NCBI GenBank assembly: GCA_900105225.1
Contig: LT629764.1
Span: forward strand, 5,104,501 to 5,168,500
Source of the DNA: Paenibacillaceae bacterium GAS479
GTDB taxonomy: Bacteria > Bacillota > Bacilli > Paenibacillales > Paenibacillaceae
Length of the DNA stretch: 64,000 bases
Direction: 5' to 3'
Shown here: positions 1-9,199 of the stretch, piece by piece
Numbering within the stretch: position 1 is the stretch's first letter
How the letters are laid out: each line of letters starts with the position of its first letter
Made by a program: the position numbers and the translations under genes
Notes under the pieces: generated by a model
The model's input: the letters and a program-made list of their open reading frames with translations, nothing else
Told to the model about the DNA's origin: nothing
Databases searched by the model: none

Positions 1-1
1 T

Positions 2-1132
2 CTTCTCTCTGCATGCTCCAATTCGGCCAACTCTAACGAAGCTTCCAACCATCATCAAGCCACTACCACGCCAACGGCGGATGGGGGGGCTGTTGACTCT
101 ACAATTAAAGACAGCACGGTCAAAATGAAGGCGGAAACGACCAAACTGCAGGACGCTTTGTCCAAGCAGGACGGGGACCAAGTGAAGGCTCTTGGCAAAG
201 GGATCAATGAGCTGTGGTTATCCTATGAAAATACAGTCCGCCAGTCGTTTCCGCTGGAATATACCGAGGTAGAGAAATATGAAATGCCTATTTTCTCGGC
301 TTCCGCTTATGACAAAATTGATTTCGCATCACTTACTGTCACAGCCCAGAATCTGATGGGGGCGCTGGAGAAGCTTGAGCAGGCCAAACCTTCCAGAGAG
401 AGCTCTTCCGAGCTGCTGGACAAGGCTGTGGCGAACTATGAGGCTTTCGTAAAAGAGCAAGCGACATCCTTTGCGACGGCAACCAAAACGTTCGCTGCTG
501 CCGTCAAAAGTGGAGACGTCGAAAAAGCCAAGCTGGAATATACGAAGGCACGCGTCTATTTTGAAACCATTGAGCCCGTCGCAGAAAGCTTTGGTGATCT
601 TGATCCACGCATCGACGCTCGCTTGGCCGATGTAGAGAACGAAAAGGATTGGACCGGATACCATCGGATTGAAAAGGCGCTCTGGGCCGACAAAACGCTG
701 GATGGTCAAGACGTTTATGCCGATCAGCTAGTGAAGGATACAGAGGAGCTAGAGGGCAAGGTTCAAGACATCAAGCTGAACGCCAAAACGATGGTCGCCG
801 GCGCAATCGAGCTGATCAACGAGGCTTCAACATCCAAAATCACCGGCGAGGAAGAAATCTTCTCCAAGACCGACCTCGTTGATCTTGCCGCCAACATCAA
901 CGGTTCCAAAACCGTTTATCTTGCCATCATTCCGGCTTTGAATGAGCATAATCCTGATTTGGCAGCTAAGGTCGATAAACAGTTTCAAGATATGGAAGCT
1001 CTACTGAGAGGTTATCAGGAAAACGGAGCTTACATTGCTTATGACAAGCTGACAACGGAGCAAATTCGGGAGCTGAGCGACCAGTTGAGCCAATTGTCGG
1101 AACTCATGACTCAGACGGCGGCGATTCTCTAA
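2..1132 (+). CDS. efeO: EfeO/EfeM-family iron-uptake lipoprotein, 5' end outside window
   Basis: Periplasmic-type M75 (imelysin-like) component of the EfeUOB ferrous/ferric iron importer, acting outside the membrane. The open frame runs to the left edge of the window, so the gene start is missing. Its first visible residues are LLSAC (Cys codon at 14-16), a good lipobox, followed by a Ser/Asn/His/Thr-rich linker, so this is an anchored lipoprotein. The HxxE motif of the M75 family is visible as HRIE (His codon 662-664, Glu codon 671-673). The stop overlaps the start of efeB (TAATG), which supports an operon. The permease EfeU would be expected just upstream, outside the window. Confidence 0.88.
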   Translation, partial: LLSACSNSANSNEASNHHQATTTPTADGGAVDSTIKDSTVKMKAETTKLQDALSKQDGDQVKALGKGINELWLSYENTVRQSFPLEYTEVEKYEMPIFSASAYDKIDFASLTVTAQNLMGALEKLEQAKPSRESSSELLDKAVANYEAFVKEQATSFATATKTFAAAVKSGDVEKAKLEYTKARVYFETIEPVAESFGDLDPRIDARLADVENEKDWTGYHRIEKALWADKTLDGQDVYADQLVKDTEELEGKVQDIKLNAKTMVAGAIELINEASTSKITGEEEIFSKTDLVDLAANINGSKTVYLAIIPALNEHNPDLAAKVDKQFQDMEALLRGYQENGAYIAYDKLTTEQIRELSDQLSQLSELMTQTAAIL

Positions 1133-2361
1133 TGCAGCCCAAAAAAGAGTCTGGCATCTCGCGCCGTGAATTTCTGAAGCTCTCGGCGGTAACTGCTGCC
1201 GCTCTTGCTGTTGGCGGAGGGGGAGCCGGAGCAGCATTGTCAATGTTTGGCCGAAGCAACGCTCCCGCAGCGGTCAGCAATGATGAGAGGCTGAACTTTT
1301 ACGGCGCCCATCAAGCGGGCATCATTACGGCGCAGCAGAAATATCTGTATCTGGGCAGCTTCCGTATCATTACGGACAGCAAAGCGGATCTCATCTCTAT
1401 GCTCAAGGAATGGACGAAGTTCAGCACGCTCGCCGCAGCCGGTGGTTACCGGCAAAGCAGCGGCAATAATTTACTGCCTCCGGCCGATACCGGGGAAGCA
1501 ATGGATTTAGGCGCCGCCAAGCTGACGATTACGTACGGGTTTGGGGAGTCCTTTTTTCTGGACAATGGCAAGGACAGATTCGGCGCTGCTGCGCGTAAAC
1601 CTAGCCATTTGAAGCGTATTCCCCGTATGCCTAAGGATCATCTTGATCCCGGCTTTCAAGCGGGAGACATCGCGGTGCAGGTATGTGCGGATGATCAGCA
1701 GATTGCTTTTCATGCGTTGCGCAACCTGATTCGGCTCGCTTCGGGAACCGCTATTTTGAACTGGATGGAGGAAGGCTTCACTAGCGCTCCTCCTGATGGA
1801 AAAACGCCGCGCAATCTGTTTGGATTCAAGGACGGTACGGCCAATAAACTACATCAGAGCGATTTTGATGAAGTGGTTTGGGCTGGAGCTGGGGAACCGG
1901 ATTGGATGAGGGGCGGCTCCTATTTGGCATTCCGCAAAATCCGCATGCTGCTTGAGGTATGGGATCGTAGCTCCTTGAAGGCTCAAGAGGACACGTTCGG
2001 CAGATCGAAGGAAAGCGGAGCTGCTTATGGTGCTGTTGGCGAGTTCGATCCTGTGCCTCTGTCGCAGCAGCCTGTTGATTCGCATGTCGCTTTGGCCAAG
2101 CAGTCCCGCCAGAGTATTCATCGGCGCGCATACTCTTATACGGGAGCGATTGATCCGCGCACCGGACAGCTTGATGCCGGCCTGCTGTTTCTCAGCTATC
2201 AGCGTAATCCGCAGGAGCAGTTCATCCCGATGCTGCGGCTGATGCAGAGCAGGGATCGGCTGAATGAGTATACGCAGCATATCGCAAGCGCGCTTTATGC
2301 CTGCCCGGCGGGAGTCCGGGAAGGAGAGTATATCGGACAGTCTCTGCTAAAAGACATATAA
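1132..2361 (+). CDS. efeB: EfeB, Tat-exported DyP-type haem peroxidase
   Basis: DyP-type peroxidase (409 aa) of the EfeUOB system; in Bacillus the homologue oxidises Fe(II) for uptake. The N-terminus carries a twin-arginine signal (SRREFLKLSA followed by an Ala/Gly-rich hydrophobic stretch), so it should be exported folded with haem. The family signature GFKDG is near residues 230-234, and the DSH motif near residue 318 contains the predicted proximal haem histidine. Length fits the family. It overlaps the efeO stop by one base and ends just before a strong terminator, so it is the last gene of the operon. Confidence 0.92.
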   Translation: MQPKKESGISRREFLKLSAVTAAALAVGGGGAGAALSMFGRSNAPAAVSNDERLNFYGAHQAGIITAQQKYLYLGSFRIITDSKADLISMLKEWTKFSTLAAAGGYRQSSGNNLLPPADTGEAMDLGAAKLTITYGFGESFFLDNGKDRFGAAARKPSHLKRIPRMPKDHLDPGFQAGDIAVQVCADDQQIAFHALRNLIRLASGTAILNWMEEGFTSAPPDGKTPRNLFGFKDGTANKLHQSDFDEVVWAGAGEPDWMRGGSYLAFRKIRMLLEVWDRSSLKAQEDTFGRSKESGAAYGAVGEFDPVPLSQQPVDSHVALAKQSRQSIHRRAYSYTGAIDPRTGQLDAGLLFLSYQRNPQEQFIPMLRLMQSRDRLNEYTQHIASALYACPAGVREGEYIGQSLLKDI

Positions 2362-2367
2362 AATTAG

Positions 2368-2398
2368 CCATCTCCGTGCTTGCGGGAGATGGTTTTTT
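2368..2398 (+). terminator. Rho-independent terminator after efeB
   Basis: A perfect 8-bp stem, CCATCTCC (2368-2375) with GGAGATGG (2385-2392), is followed by six T. It begins 6 bases after the efeB stop. Confidence 0.88.
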
Positions 2399-2470
2399 CA
2401 TTGTACATTGCATGGAGACATAAGAGATAATGAACGTCTTGATCTTTAGGGGAGACAACGGGGGGAAGCA

Positions 2471-3667
2471 ATGGCTACATTTTTTCTGCTGCTTATTTAC
2501 TTAGCGTTCATAAGCTTAGGGTTGCCGGATTCACTTCTAGGCTCCGCCTGGCCGGAAATGCATCAGGAACTAAACAGTCCGCTCGGTCTAGCCGGCCTGC
2601 TGTCTATGACGATTACGGTCGGAACTATTGTATCCAGCCTGTTTAGTGGTCCCATTATCAATCGCTTTGGCACAGGCAAAGTTACGCTCGTCAGCTGTAT
2701 GCTGACTGCAGGCGCCTTAGTCGGCTTTTCCTTTGCGCCTTCGGTGGCATGGCTTGTTGTATTCGCAATTCCGCTCGGAGTTGGCGGAGGGGCTGTTGAT
2801 GCCGGATTGAACAACTATGTTGCTGCTCACTACAAAGCCCATCATATGAGCTGGCTGCATTGCTTTTGGGGTGTGGGTGCTACGCTCGGTCCAATTATAA
2901 TGGCTCAATCGATGATGTCCGGCTCGTGGAGGGAAGGATATTCGTCTGTTGCCTATATTCAACTAGGATTGGTCGTTCTGTTGCTAATAACCCTTCCTTT
3001 GTGGCGTCTGATGGAGCTAAGATATCATCGAAGCTCTGAGCCCGAATTAACGGATTCGATACAACCGGAAGAGGGATCCGATAAGACCATTCGTCCGTTG
3101 AAAATTAAAGGCGTCAAGCTAGCGTTAATGACCTTTTTGTTCTATTGTGGCGTGGAATCAACGCTTGGACTATGGGGGAGCAGCTACCTCGTAAGCACAA
3201 AAGGACTGCCTGCTGATCAAGCCGCGCATTGGTTATCGCTTTACTTTGCCGGGATTACGATCGGGCGATTCATTACTGGCTTTATAACGTTCAAATTCAG
3301 TAATCGCGATTTGATTCGCGGCGGGCAATGGTTGGCTGTGGCTGGCACACTGCTGATGATTCTCCCTTTGCCGCCATTGTTCTCCCTCGCTGGGTTTATG
3401 ATTGTAGGCTTGGGACTTGCGCCGATATTCCCGTGTATGCTGCATGAAACGCCAGTGCGATTCGGCAAAAGCCAATCCCAGACGATTATGGGCTACCAGA
3501 TGGCTGTGGCCTATACGGGCAGCACATTGATGCCCCCGTTATTCGGCTTGCTGGCAAGCAATATCTCGATGAAGCTGCTTCCCCTCTATCTGTTCCTGAT
3601 GGCAGCGGCAATGTTCTTGTTCTCAGAGAAATTGAATTCTTATATGCGTAAAAGGGCGGCAGCATGA
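2471..3667 (+). CDS. MFS transporter, sugar/unknown substrate
   Basis: A 398-residue major facilitator protein with about 12 hydrophobic segments and a cytoplasmic loop around residues 185-215 between the two halves. The region with GGGAVDAGLNNYVA and the following WLHCFWGVGATLGP is typical of the bacterial MFS subfamily related to fucose-permease-like and YfkF-type carriers. Substrate cannot be read from the sequence. The start is preceded by a purine-rich GGGGGGAAG. Its last four bases overlap the next gene, so both are probably translated together. It lies downstream of the efeB terminator and needs its own promoter, which I could not assign with confidence. Confidence 0.8.
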   Translation: MATFFLLLIYLAFISLGLPDSLLGSAWPEMHQELNSPLGLAGLLSMTITVGTIVSSLFSGPIINRFGTGKVTLVSCMLTAGALVGFSFAPSVAWLVVFAIPLGVGGGAVDAGLNNYVAAHYKAHHMSWLHCFWGVGATLGPIIMAQSMMSGSWREGYSSVAYIQLGLVVLLLITLPLWRLMELRYHRSSEPELTDSIQPEEGSDKTIRPLKIKGVKLALMTFLFYCGVESTLGLWGSSYLVSTKGLPADQAAHWLSLYFAGITIGRFITGFITFKFSNRDLIRGGQWLAVAGTLLMILPLPPLFSLAGFMIVGLGLAPIFPCMLHETPVRFGKSQSQTIMGYQMAVAYTGSTLMPPLFGLLASNISMKLLPLYLFLMAAAMFLFSEKLNSYMRKRAAA

Positions 3668-4293
3668 AATACTCCAAATGGCTCATTCTGATGGTTTACA
3701 TCGCTTCGTTTCTTCTGGTTCTCTCGGAGCAACAACGAATTTTGGACTGGATACAGGCGGAAGACAACAATCAATTGTTCGTTACCTTTCTGTTTGCCAT
3801 CGTGTTTGCAGCTGTACCATTTGTTCCCTTCGGAGTTATAGGAGCAATTGTAGGGGCAAAGTATGGACTGCTGCTCGGAGGTATAGTTAATTTAACGGCT
3901 TCGAGTATTGCTGCGGCAGTTACCTATTTCCTTTTTTACTCTTTATTCAAACAGCAGGGATTGGCGTATTTGCAAAGATCCAATAGGCTGCAATCGCTTC
4001 ACTCCATGGTCCGCGAAAATGTGTTTTGGGCCGTGTTTACCGGTCGAATAATTCCTATCATGCCGGCATTTTTAATTAACTGTTACGCGGGTGTTTTCAA
4101 GCTTTCCTTTCCGGCGTTTCTGCTGGCGACCGTACTTGGGAAAATACCGGCGATGCTCGTTTTTGCCTACGTAGGCGATAGCGCTGCGTCCGGCGCTAAG
4201 CATTGGATTACCGTTCTGCTGATCTACATTCTGTTTATTGGCTTGATCTACCTGGCCTACAAATACGTGAAAAAGACAAAAACCCTTAAGTAA
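3664..4293 (+). CDS. TVP38/TMEM64 (VTT domain) family membrane protein
   Basis: A 209-residue integral membrane protein with about five hydrophobic segments. The central part, with FVPFGVIGAIVGAKYG and later GRIIPIMPAFLINCYAGV, matches the VTT/SNARE-associated (DedA-like) fold. Bacterial members are implicated in membrane homeostasis and lipid scrambling, but the specific role is unknown here. The start overlaps the MFS stop (ATGA). The last codons form the left arm of the downstream terminator. Confidence 0.8.
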   Translation: MKYSKWLILMVYIASFLLVLSEQQRILDWIQAEDNNQLFVTFLFAIVFAAVPFVPFGVIGAIVGAKYGLLLGGIVNLTASSIAAAVTYFLFYSLFKQQGLAYLQRSNRLQSLHSMVRENVFWAVFTGRIIPIMPAFLINCYAGVFKLSFPAFLLATVLGKIPAMLVFAYVGDSAASGAKHWITVLLIYILFIGLIYLAYKYVKKTKTLK

Positions 4294-4311
4294 ATGGGTT
4301 TTTGTCTTTTT
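4270..4311. terminator. Bidirectional terminator between convergent genes
   Basis: An inverted repeat has arms 4270-4285 (AAAAAGACAAAAACCC) and 4296-4311 (GGGTTTTTGTCTTTTT). A on one side and T on the other let it work for the VTT gene (plus) and the MFS gene (minus). The left arm includes the end of the VTT coding sequence. Confidence 0.88.
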
Positions 4312-4312
4312 G

Positions 4313-5518
4313 TTATATGGATGGAGCCGTTCCCGACTTGCTCTTAACTAAAAGGCTCACACTGACAGCGGTCATCATTAATGCCAGGAAGAGGAAGTAA
4401 ATCGGCATTACGAGTAAAGAATCGTTATGCAGCAAGCTCATGCCGCTTGTAATGAGGCTGACCACCACATAATAGCCTAGACCGAACATCGCTCCCGCTG
4501 TACCAAGCACATCGCTATAGGCGACAAGCGCAACGCTGAGACAGTTCGGTATCATCAGGCCTATGCCAGCCAGTAAAATAAATACCGACAGCACAACGGA
4601 GGCAAGGGAGAGCAGGGAGCTACTTAAAGCAACATAGGAGCATCCGATCAAAAGCATCGCTCCAAGCATCGTTATGAGCGCTCCGTACACGATGAGCTTT
4701 TCTGCTGAAAATCGAACTGACAGCTTTCTCGACAGCAGAGCGCCAAGCATGGAAGCCAAGGCTACAAAGATGCCTAAAAAGCCAAACGTACCGGGACTCA
4801 AATGAAAAAACTCAATAAACAGAAAGGGAGCTTCCGCATAATAACTGAATAAGATTCCATTTGTTGTGCCGATCAGCAATCCGAATGCCCACACTCTTTT
4901 ATCCTTCATAAGTCTTTTACTCACGGAGGAAAGACTGATTCTGACCGCAGCGGACACCTTTGTCTCATGAAGGGATGAATATGCATAAGCGAAAATGGCT
5001 ATGCTCATCCCGATTAAAACAATAAATACAGCTCTATAGCCAAAACCTTGATCCATCCAGCCGCCAATTAGCGGTCCCATTGCGGGTGAAAAAGCTAACG
5101 CAGCAGAGATCGTGGCAAATGCCGCTTGGCGTTTTGACCCCTCCATGCATTCTCGAATAATCGTCTGGGTCACAACAGAGCCGACGCTGGCGCCAAATGC
5201 TTGGACAAATCGGCTCAGCAGCAGCCAGTAGGCAGAGTCGGACAGGTAACAAGCGATACATCCGATCGCATATACGGATATGCCCCATAACATGGCTGGT
5301 CTGCGCCCGATAAAGTCGGAGAGCCTTCCCCAACTAAACACGCCTAAAGCAAAACCTAAAAAGTAGATTCCGAATGTCAGTTGAATTGTATTATCGTTTG
5401 CTCTCATCGCCGTTGCCAAATCTGGCAAGATCGGTGAATAAATCGTCTCGCTGATTTGCGGGAAACCGATGAGTACGATCAGCAAAAACAAGGATGGAGT
5501 TGAGATTTTTCTAGTCAA
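4313..5518 (-). CDS. MFS drug transporter, Bcr/CflA family
   Basis: A 401-residue 12-TM major facilitator protein. Motif A is visible as GRLSDFIGRRPAML after the second segment, and the FVQAFGASVGSVVTQTIIRE stretch is typical of the Bcr/CflA drug-resistance subfamily (bicyclomycin, chloramphenicol and sulfonamide type exporters). It is read leftwards and converges on the VTT gene at a shared terminator. Upstream lies a 200-base divergent region shared with the sensor kinase gene. The substrate is not predictable. Confidence 0.84.
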   Translation of the reverse strand: MTRKISTPSLFLLIVLIGFPQISETIYSPILPDLATAMRANDNTIQLTFGIYFLGFALGVFSWGRLSDFIGRRPAMLWGISVYAIGCIACYLSDSAYWLLLSRFVQAFGASVGSVVTQTIIRECMEGSKRQAAFATISAALAFSPAMGPLIGGWMDQGFGYRAVFIVLIGMSIAIFAYAYSSLHETKVSAAVRISLSSVSKRLMKDKRVWAFGLLIGTTNGILFSYYAEAPFLFIEFFHLSPGTFGFLGIFVALASMLGALLSRKLSVRFSAEKLIVYGALITMLGAMLLIGCSYVALSSSLLSLASVVLSVFILLAGIGLMIPNCLSVALVAYSDVLGTAGAMFGLGYYVVVSLITSGMSLLHNDSLLVMPIYFLFLALMMTAVSVSLLVKSKSGTAPSI

Positions 5519-5720
5519 AGTTATTCCCCCTATCAGATGCGCCTAATCTCAGATATCATCCAAGCTGCACAGGGTCATCGGGGTACGGGGGGACATTTAT
5601 TTATTCTGCAAATGTAAATCATTTCTTTTCTCCTAATTTGATGTAAATTTAGATAGGGGGCTATCATGGAGCTTAGCTTATGACGGAATAGTCCGTGTGT
5701 CAAATAAGAGAGGCAGGCGA

Positions 5721-7418
5721 ATGCCATTGTGGGGAAATAAATGGAGATTCGGCATCTTCAAACGGCTGTTAATCAGTTTCCTCATCGCTCTAATCCCGAT
5801 CTATGCGCTTGGTTTTTATATGTACAACTGGAGTAAAACCGAGATTAAGCAAGAGATAACCGAGTCGGCTCAGGCGCAAGCCAATTATTATATAAATGAT
5901 ATTCAGAGCCGCTTAAATCGAATATCCGCTATGCAATACGAGATGCTTGGAGATCCGTTTGTCATCGAGCTGGCCAACGCCTCGGAAACGCTGGAAGGCT
6001 ACGATAAAATTCAATCCATTCTATACATACGAGCCAGACTTGAATCCATTAAGAGCAGCAGTGAATGGATCGAAGATGTGCGTTTGCTTGCTCCAAACAC
6101 GAAAATCAGTATTTCCGCTACTGAAGGTTTAGAATCGCTTGAACCTGGCTTGCTTAATGTCGACCGGCTCAGCTCCCCTCATAAACTCGTCGACGATGAT
6201 CAAAAACTATTTATGGAAGCGGCATCACCGTTGCTTGCCTTTGGAACAACAGCAGATTATATGCCTGATTTCATTGTTGAAATCGAGCTGTCGATCGAAG
6301 CGCTGAAGAGTGACATGGACAGCTCGAATGAGCGTCCGTACACCGGTAATCTTTCCTTAACACTAGGAAATGGATTCAAGATTCAATCTATCATTAATGC
6401 GCCTCAGCGGAAGGGCGATTATATTACGATTCAAGCGAAATCAGAAGAATTCGATGTTCTTTATTCTCAAGCGATTTTAAAGGATCGAATCTATGAGACC
6501 GTTAATAGGCATGTGTTCTGGTTCTGGATTTTCTCCATCCTGACCCTCGTGGCAGCCTTGCTTTTCCTTCTCTATACGAACCGTACGATCCGTATTCCTC
6601 TCGCCAAAATCGTCAGAGCGTTCCGGAATGTGGAGGACGGCAATCTGAACTTGTCCATCCATCATCATCGACATGATGAATTCAACTATATCTATGATCG
6701 CTTCAACAACACGCTTGCCAGCGTCCGGCAGCTGATCGACCAAGTGTACAAGCAGAAGATTCTGCTGCAGGATGCAGAGCTCAAACAGCTGCAATCGCAA
6801 ATTAATCCTCATTTCCTGTATAACAGCTTGTTTATGGTCGTGCGGTTAATTAAGGCGGAAAAGCTGGAGCAGGCTACCGAATTTGTGAATCAGCTTGCGA
6901 GCTACTTCCGGTTTGTGACTCGCAATACTAGCGATACGGTAAGACTGGCAGATGAAGTAGAGCATTCCTTGAATTATGCCAATATCCAGCAGATCCGGTT
7001 CCACGACCGAATCTGGATTCAGTTCGATGAGCCCCCTGAACACTGCCGCGATTTGATAGTCCCAAGGCTCATTTTGCAGCCGCTCATCGAGAACGCATTT
7101 GTGCATGCCCTGGAAGATAAGCTGGAAGGTGGTTTGTTGAAAGTATCTTTTGCGCCAATGGATAAGGGATGGCAAATCAAAGTTGAGGACAACGGTGATA
7201 ACCCAGACGCTAAAATAGCTGAGCTGCAAGCTCTACTAGGGCAGGAGCAGCATCATGCGGAAGTGACGGCCGTGCTTAATGTAGATCGACGATTAAAGTA
7301 TAAGTTTGGACCTGGGAGCGGGCTGGAGATAGGTAAAGCTGAGCTCGGCGGCGTAAAGGTCATCATGAAGCTGCTGGAAACGGAGGACAATGATGGTGCA
7401 TTTGTTGATCGTGGATGA
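5721..7418 (+). CDS. Sensor histidine kinase, YesM family
   Basis: Membrane sensor kinase that would phosphorylate the next gene's product. Order: TM helix near residues 10-32, an extracytoplasmic sensing domain, TM helix near 263-285, HAMP, a His_kinase domain with INPHFLYN (phospho-accepting His near residue 363), and an HATPase domain with the N-box PLIENAFVHA and VEDNGDN. I chose ATG 5721 because AGAGAGG stands 7 bases before it; an in-frame GTG at 5697 has a poor site and would add 8 residues. The response regulator gene overlaps its 3' end by 29 bases. The kinase-regulator-glycosidase-importer order points to sensing of an extracellular oligosaccharide. Confidence 0.9.
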   Translation: MPLWGNKWRFGIFKRLLISFLIALIPIYALGFYMYNWSKTEIKQEITESAQAQANYYINDIQSRLNRISAMQYEMLGDPFVIELANASETLEGYDKIQSILYIRARLESIKSSSEWIEDVRLLAPNTKISISATEGLESLEPGLLNVDRLSSPHKLVDDDQKLFMEAASPLLAFGTTADYMPDFIVEIELSIEALKSDMDSSNERPYTGNLSLTLGNGFKIQSIINAPQRKGDYITIQAKSEEFDVLYSQAILKDRIYETVNRHVFWFWIFSILTLVAALLFLLYTNRTIRIPLAKIVRAFRNVEDGNLNLSIHHHRHDEFNYIYDRFNNTLASVRQLIDQVYKQKILLQDAELKQLQSQINPHFLYNSLFMVVRLIKAEKLEQATEFVNQLASYFRFVTRNTSDTVRLADEVEHSLNYANIQQIRFHDRIWIQFDEPPEHCRDLIVPRLILQPLIENAFVHALEDKLEGGLLKVSFAPMDKGWQIKVEDNGDNPDAKIAELQALLGQEQHHAEVTAVLNVDRRLKYKFGPGSGLEIGKAELGGVKVIMKLLETEDNDGAFVDRG

Positions 7419-9033
7419 CGAGAAGTTCATATTGGATGGGCTGTATGATCTGTTTAACGAGCAAGCGGAGCTTGATTTGACTGTTTTTAAGGCCGCTTCT
7501 GCGTTTGAAGCTCTGGCTATACTTTCGGGTACAAAAATTGATATTGTATTAACCGATATTCATATGCCCAAAATGAGCGGCCTGGAAATGATGGAGCAAG
7601 TAAAAGCGAAGTGGCCTCGATGCCGGATCATCTTTCTGACGGGATATGATGAATTCGATTACATTTACAAAGCCATTCAACATGGGAATGTAAAGTATAT
7701 CCTCAAGTCGGACGGTGACCACAAAATCATTCAAATCGTTGCGGACAGCATTCGTGAATTAGAAGCAAGTTTGATTATGGAAACTCTGCTTGCAGATGCA
7801 CAGGTGGCGCGAAGCAAACAGACCGATCATATGCGTTGCCTATTTTTCACTGATGTTCTGGACGGCCTATTATGTGCTGATGATGGTAAACAGCATGAGC
7901 TGTTGCAGCTGGATATTCAACTTGACCGAGACGATCCGCTTTTAATGGTCATTGTGAGATTGGAAGGGCTTCAACCCCATACTCCACGGCATGAGGTCGA
8001 CGATTTGTTCATAGCGCTGCAAACGATTTGCCTGCACTATCTTTCCCCTCTTGCGAAGCTGATCCATCTAACGTACAACCGCACGTACCTCGTCCTGCTT
8101 CTTCAGCCTTTCGAATTGAAAAAAGCTTCTTGGAATGGGCTCATCACTTTTGTTGCAGGAACGTTGGAAACGATTCAACAGGCTTGTAAAAAAAACCTGA
8201 ATACAACTATCTCATTGGCCTGGCTGACAGAGCCTGTACAGTGGGAAGCGATTCCGCAGAAGTTTTCATTTCTGAAGCTGCTGTTCCTGTATCATCACAG
8301 CAATGCAGGGCAGCTTATTCTGACGGAAAAAAATAGGCTGGAAACTGATCGTCTGAGAGCGGCTCCAAGTGAGCTTGAGCATCTTCAACTATTGAAAAAA
8401 GAATTGGGGAGACTATCCCATCTTTTTGAAACGAGTCAGAAGGCGGTTTATCTTCACAGCTTGGGAACAATCGAGGAAATACTGCGTCAAATAAGCCTAG
8501 ATGATTCGTATGCGCTGGAAATGTACTATTCGCTATCGCTGCATGCGGTGTCGGTTATGAATAAACTCGGTGTAGCTGATGATGTTTACTACAGAGAAAG
8601 CATAGGCCAGCTTGCTGCTTGTTCCATGCCGCCTGATTGGAATGAAGTGCTGCCTATTTTCCGAGAGCTGGCAAACAGCTTTTTTCACTATCAGGAGTCG
8701 CAGGGAGCTCGGATACAGGATGATGTCATCATCAAAATTAAACGATATATCAAAGAGAATCTGAAGGAGGATTTATCGCTGACACGACTTTCCGAGCTCG
8801 TATTTTTGAATCCCGATTATTTGTCCCGGCTGTTCCGCCAGAGAGGCGGGGTGACTCTATCAGAGTACATTGTTGCTCAAAAAATAAGTGAAGCTAAACA
8901 TCTGCTGATGACGAGCCCGATGCTCATTCAAGACGTAGCCAAACAGCTCGGTTTCTCAACTGCCGGTTATTTCACCCGCTTTTTCAAAAAGGAAACGGGG
9001 CTGACGCCGGAAGAATATCGAAGTTCGCAATAA
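7390..9033 (+). CDS. Response regulator, YesN family (REC plus AraC-type HTH)
   Basis: Partner of the overlapping sensor kinase. The receiver domain (about 1-120) has acidic D9/D10, phosphoacceptor D56 in VLTDIHMP and K106. A long linker domain follows, and the last 100 residues are an AraC-type double helix-turn-helix ending FTRFFKKETGLTPEEYR. The start ATG at 7390 follows GGAGG at 7382-7386. A 19-bp tandem duplication spans its stop codon, and phased repeats just after it may be its own DNA targets upstream of the glycosidase gene. Confidence 0.9.
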   Translation: MMVHLLIVDDEKFILDGLYDLFNEQAELDLTVFKAASAFEALAILSGTKIDIVLTDIHMPKMSGLEMMEQVKAKWPRCRIIFLTGYDEFDYIYKAIQHGNVKYILKSDGDHKIIQIVADSIRELEASLIMETLLADAQVARSKQTDHMRCLFFTDVLDGLLCADDGKQHELLQLDIQLDRDDPLLMVIVRLEGLQPHTPRHEVDDLFIALQTICLHYLSPLAKLIHLTYNRTYLVLLLQPFELKKASWNGLITFVAGTLETIQQACKKNLNTTISLAWLTEPVQWEAIPQKFSFLKLLFLYHHSNAGQLILTEKNRLETDRLRAAPSELEHLQLLKKELGRLSHLFETSQKAVYLHSLGTIEEILRQISLDDSYALEMYYSLSLHAVSVMNKLGVADDVYYRESIGQLAACSMPPDWNEVLPIFRELANSFFHYQESQGARIQDDVIIKIKRYIKENLKEDLSLTRLSELVFLNPDYLSRLFRQRGGVTLSEYIVAQKISEAKHLLMTSPMLIQDVAKQLGFSTAGYFTRFFKKETGLTPEEYRSSQ

Positions 9034-9082
9034 GTTGTCAAGATCGCAATAAGTTGTCAAGATTATGTAAGCGAAATCAAGA
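9025..9082 (+). repeat. Tandem 19-bp repeat and phased TCAAGA motifs, possible regulator binding sites
   Basis: A perfect 19-bp unit occurs twice in tandem (9025-9043 and 9044-9062), spanning the response-regulator stop. The motif TCAAGA occurs three times, at 9038, 9057 and 9077, spaced 19 and 20 bases. Direct repeats at roughly two helical turns are what AraC-type regulators often bind, so these may be sites for the YesN-type regulator in front of the glycosidase-importer operon. Binding is inferred; the repeats are directly visible. Confidence 0.55.
9065..9079 (+). promoter_or_regulatory. Catabolite-responsive element (cre) candidate
   Basis: ATGTAAGCGAAATCA matches every constrained position of the CcpA consensus WTGNAANCGNWNNCW. 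It lies about 120 bases before the GH20-like gene, overlapping the third TCAAGA repeat, so catabolite repression of the glycosidase-importer operon is likely. Confidence 0.65.
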
Positions 9083-9121
9083 TTGTGAAATAGCGGGCGA
9101 ATAAGCTCCGTTTTATCATGA

Positions 9122-9163
9122 AGAGAGAGCGCAAGGAATAGGCGCACTCTCTTTATTTCATTT
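9122..9163 (+). terminator. Terminator-like hairpin between regulator and glycosidase genes
   Basis: Arms AGAGAGAGCGC (9122-9132) and GCGCACTCTCT (9142-9152) pair with one A-A mismatch and are followed by a T-rich stretch (TTTATTTCATTT). It could end the two-component transcript or act as an attenuator in the glycosidase leader. Confidence 0.6.
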
Positions 9164-9199
9164 CAAATCCATAGTTTGTGAAGGAGGCCATGCAGCATA

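Noticed and set aside
5666-5683. A five-codon frame with GGGGG in front, in the leader of the sensor kinase.
   Set aside because: Too short and without attenuator structure; probably chance.
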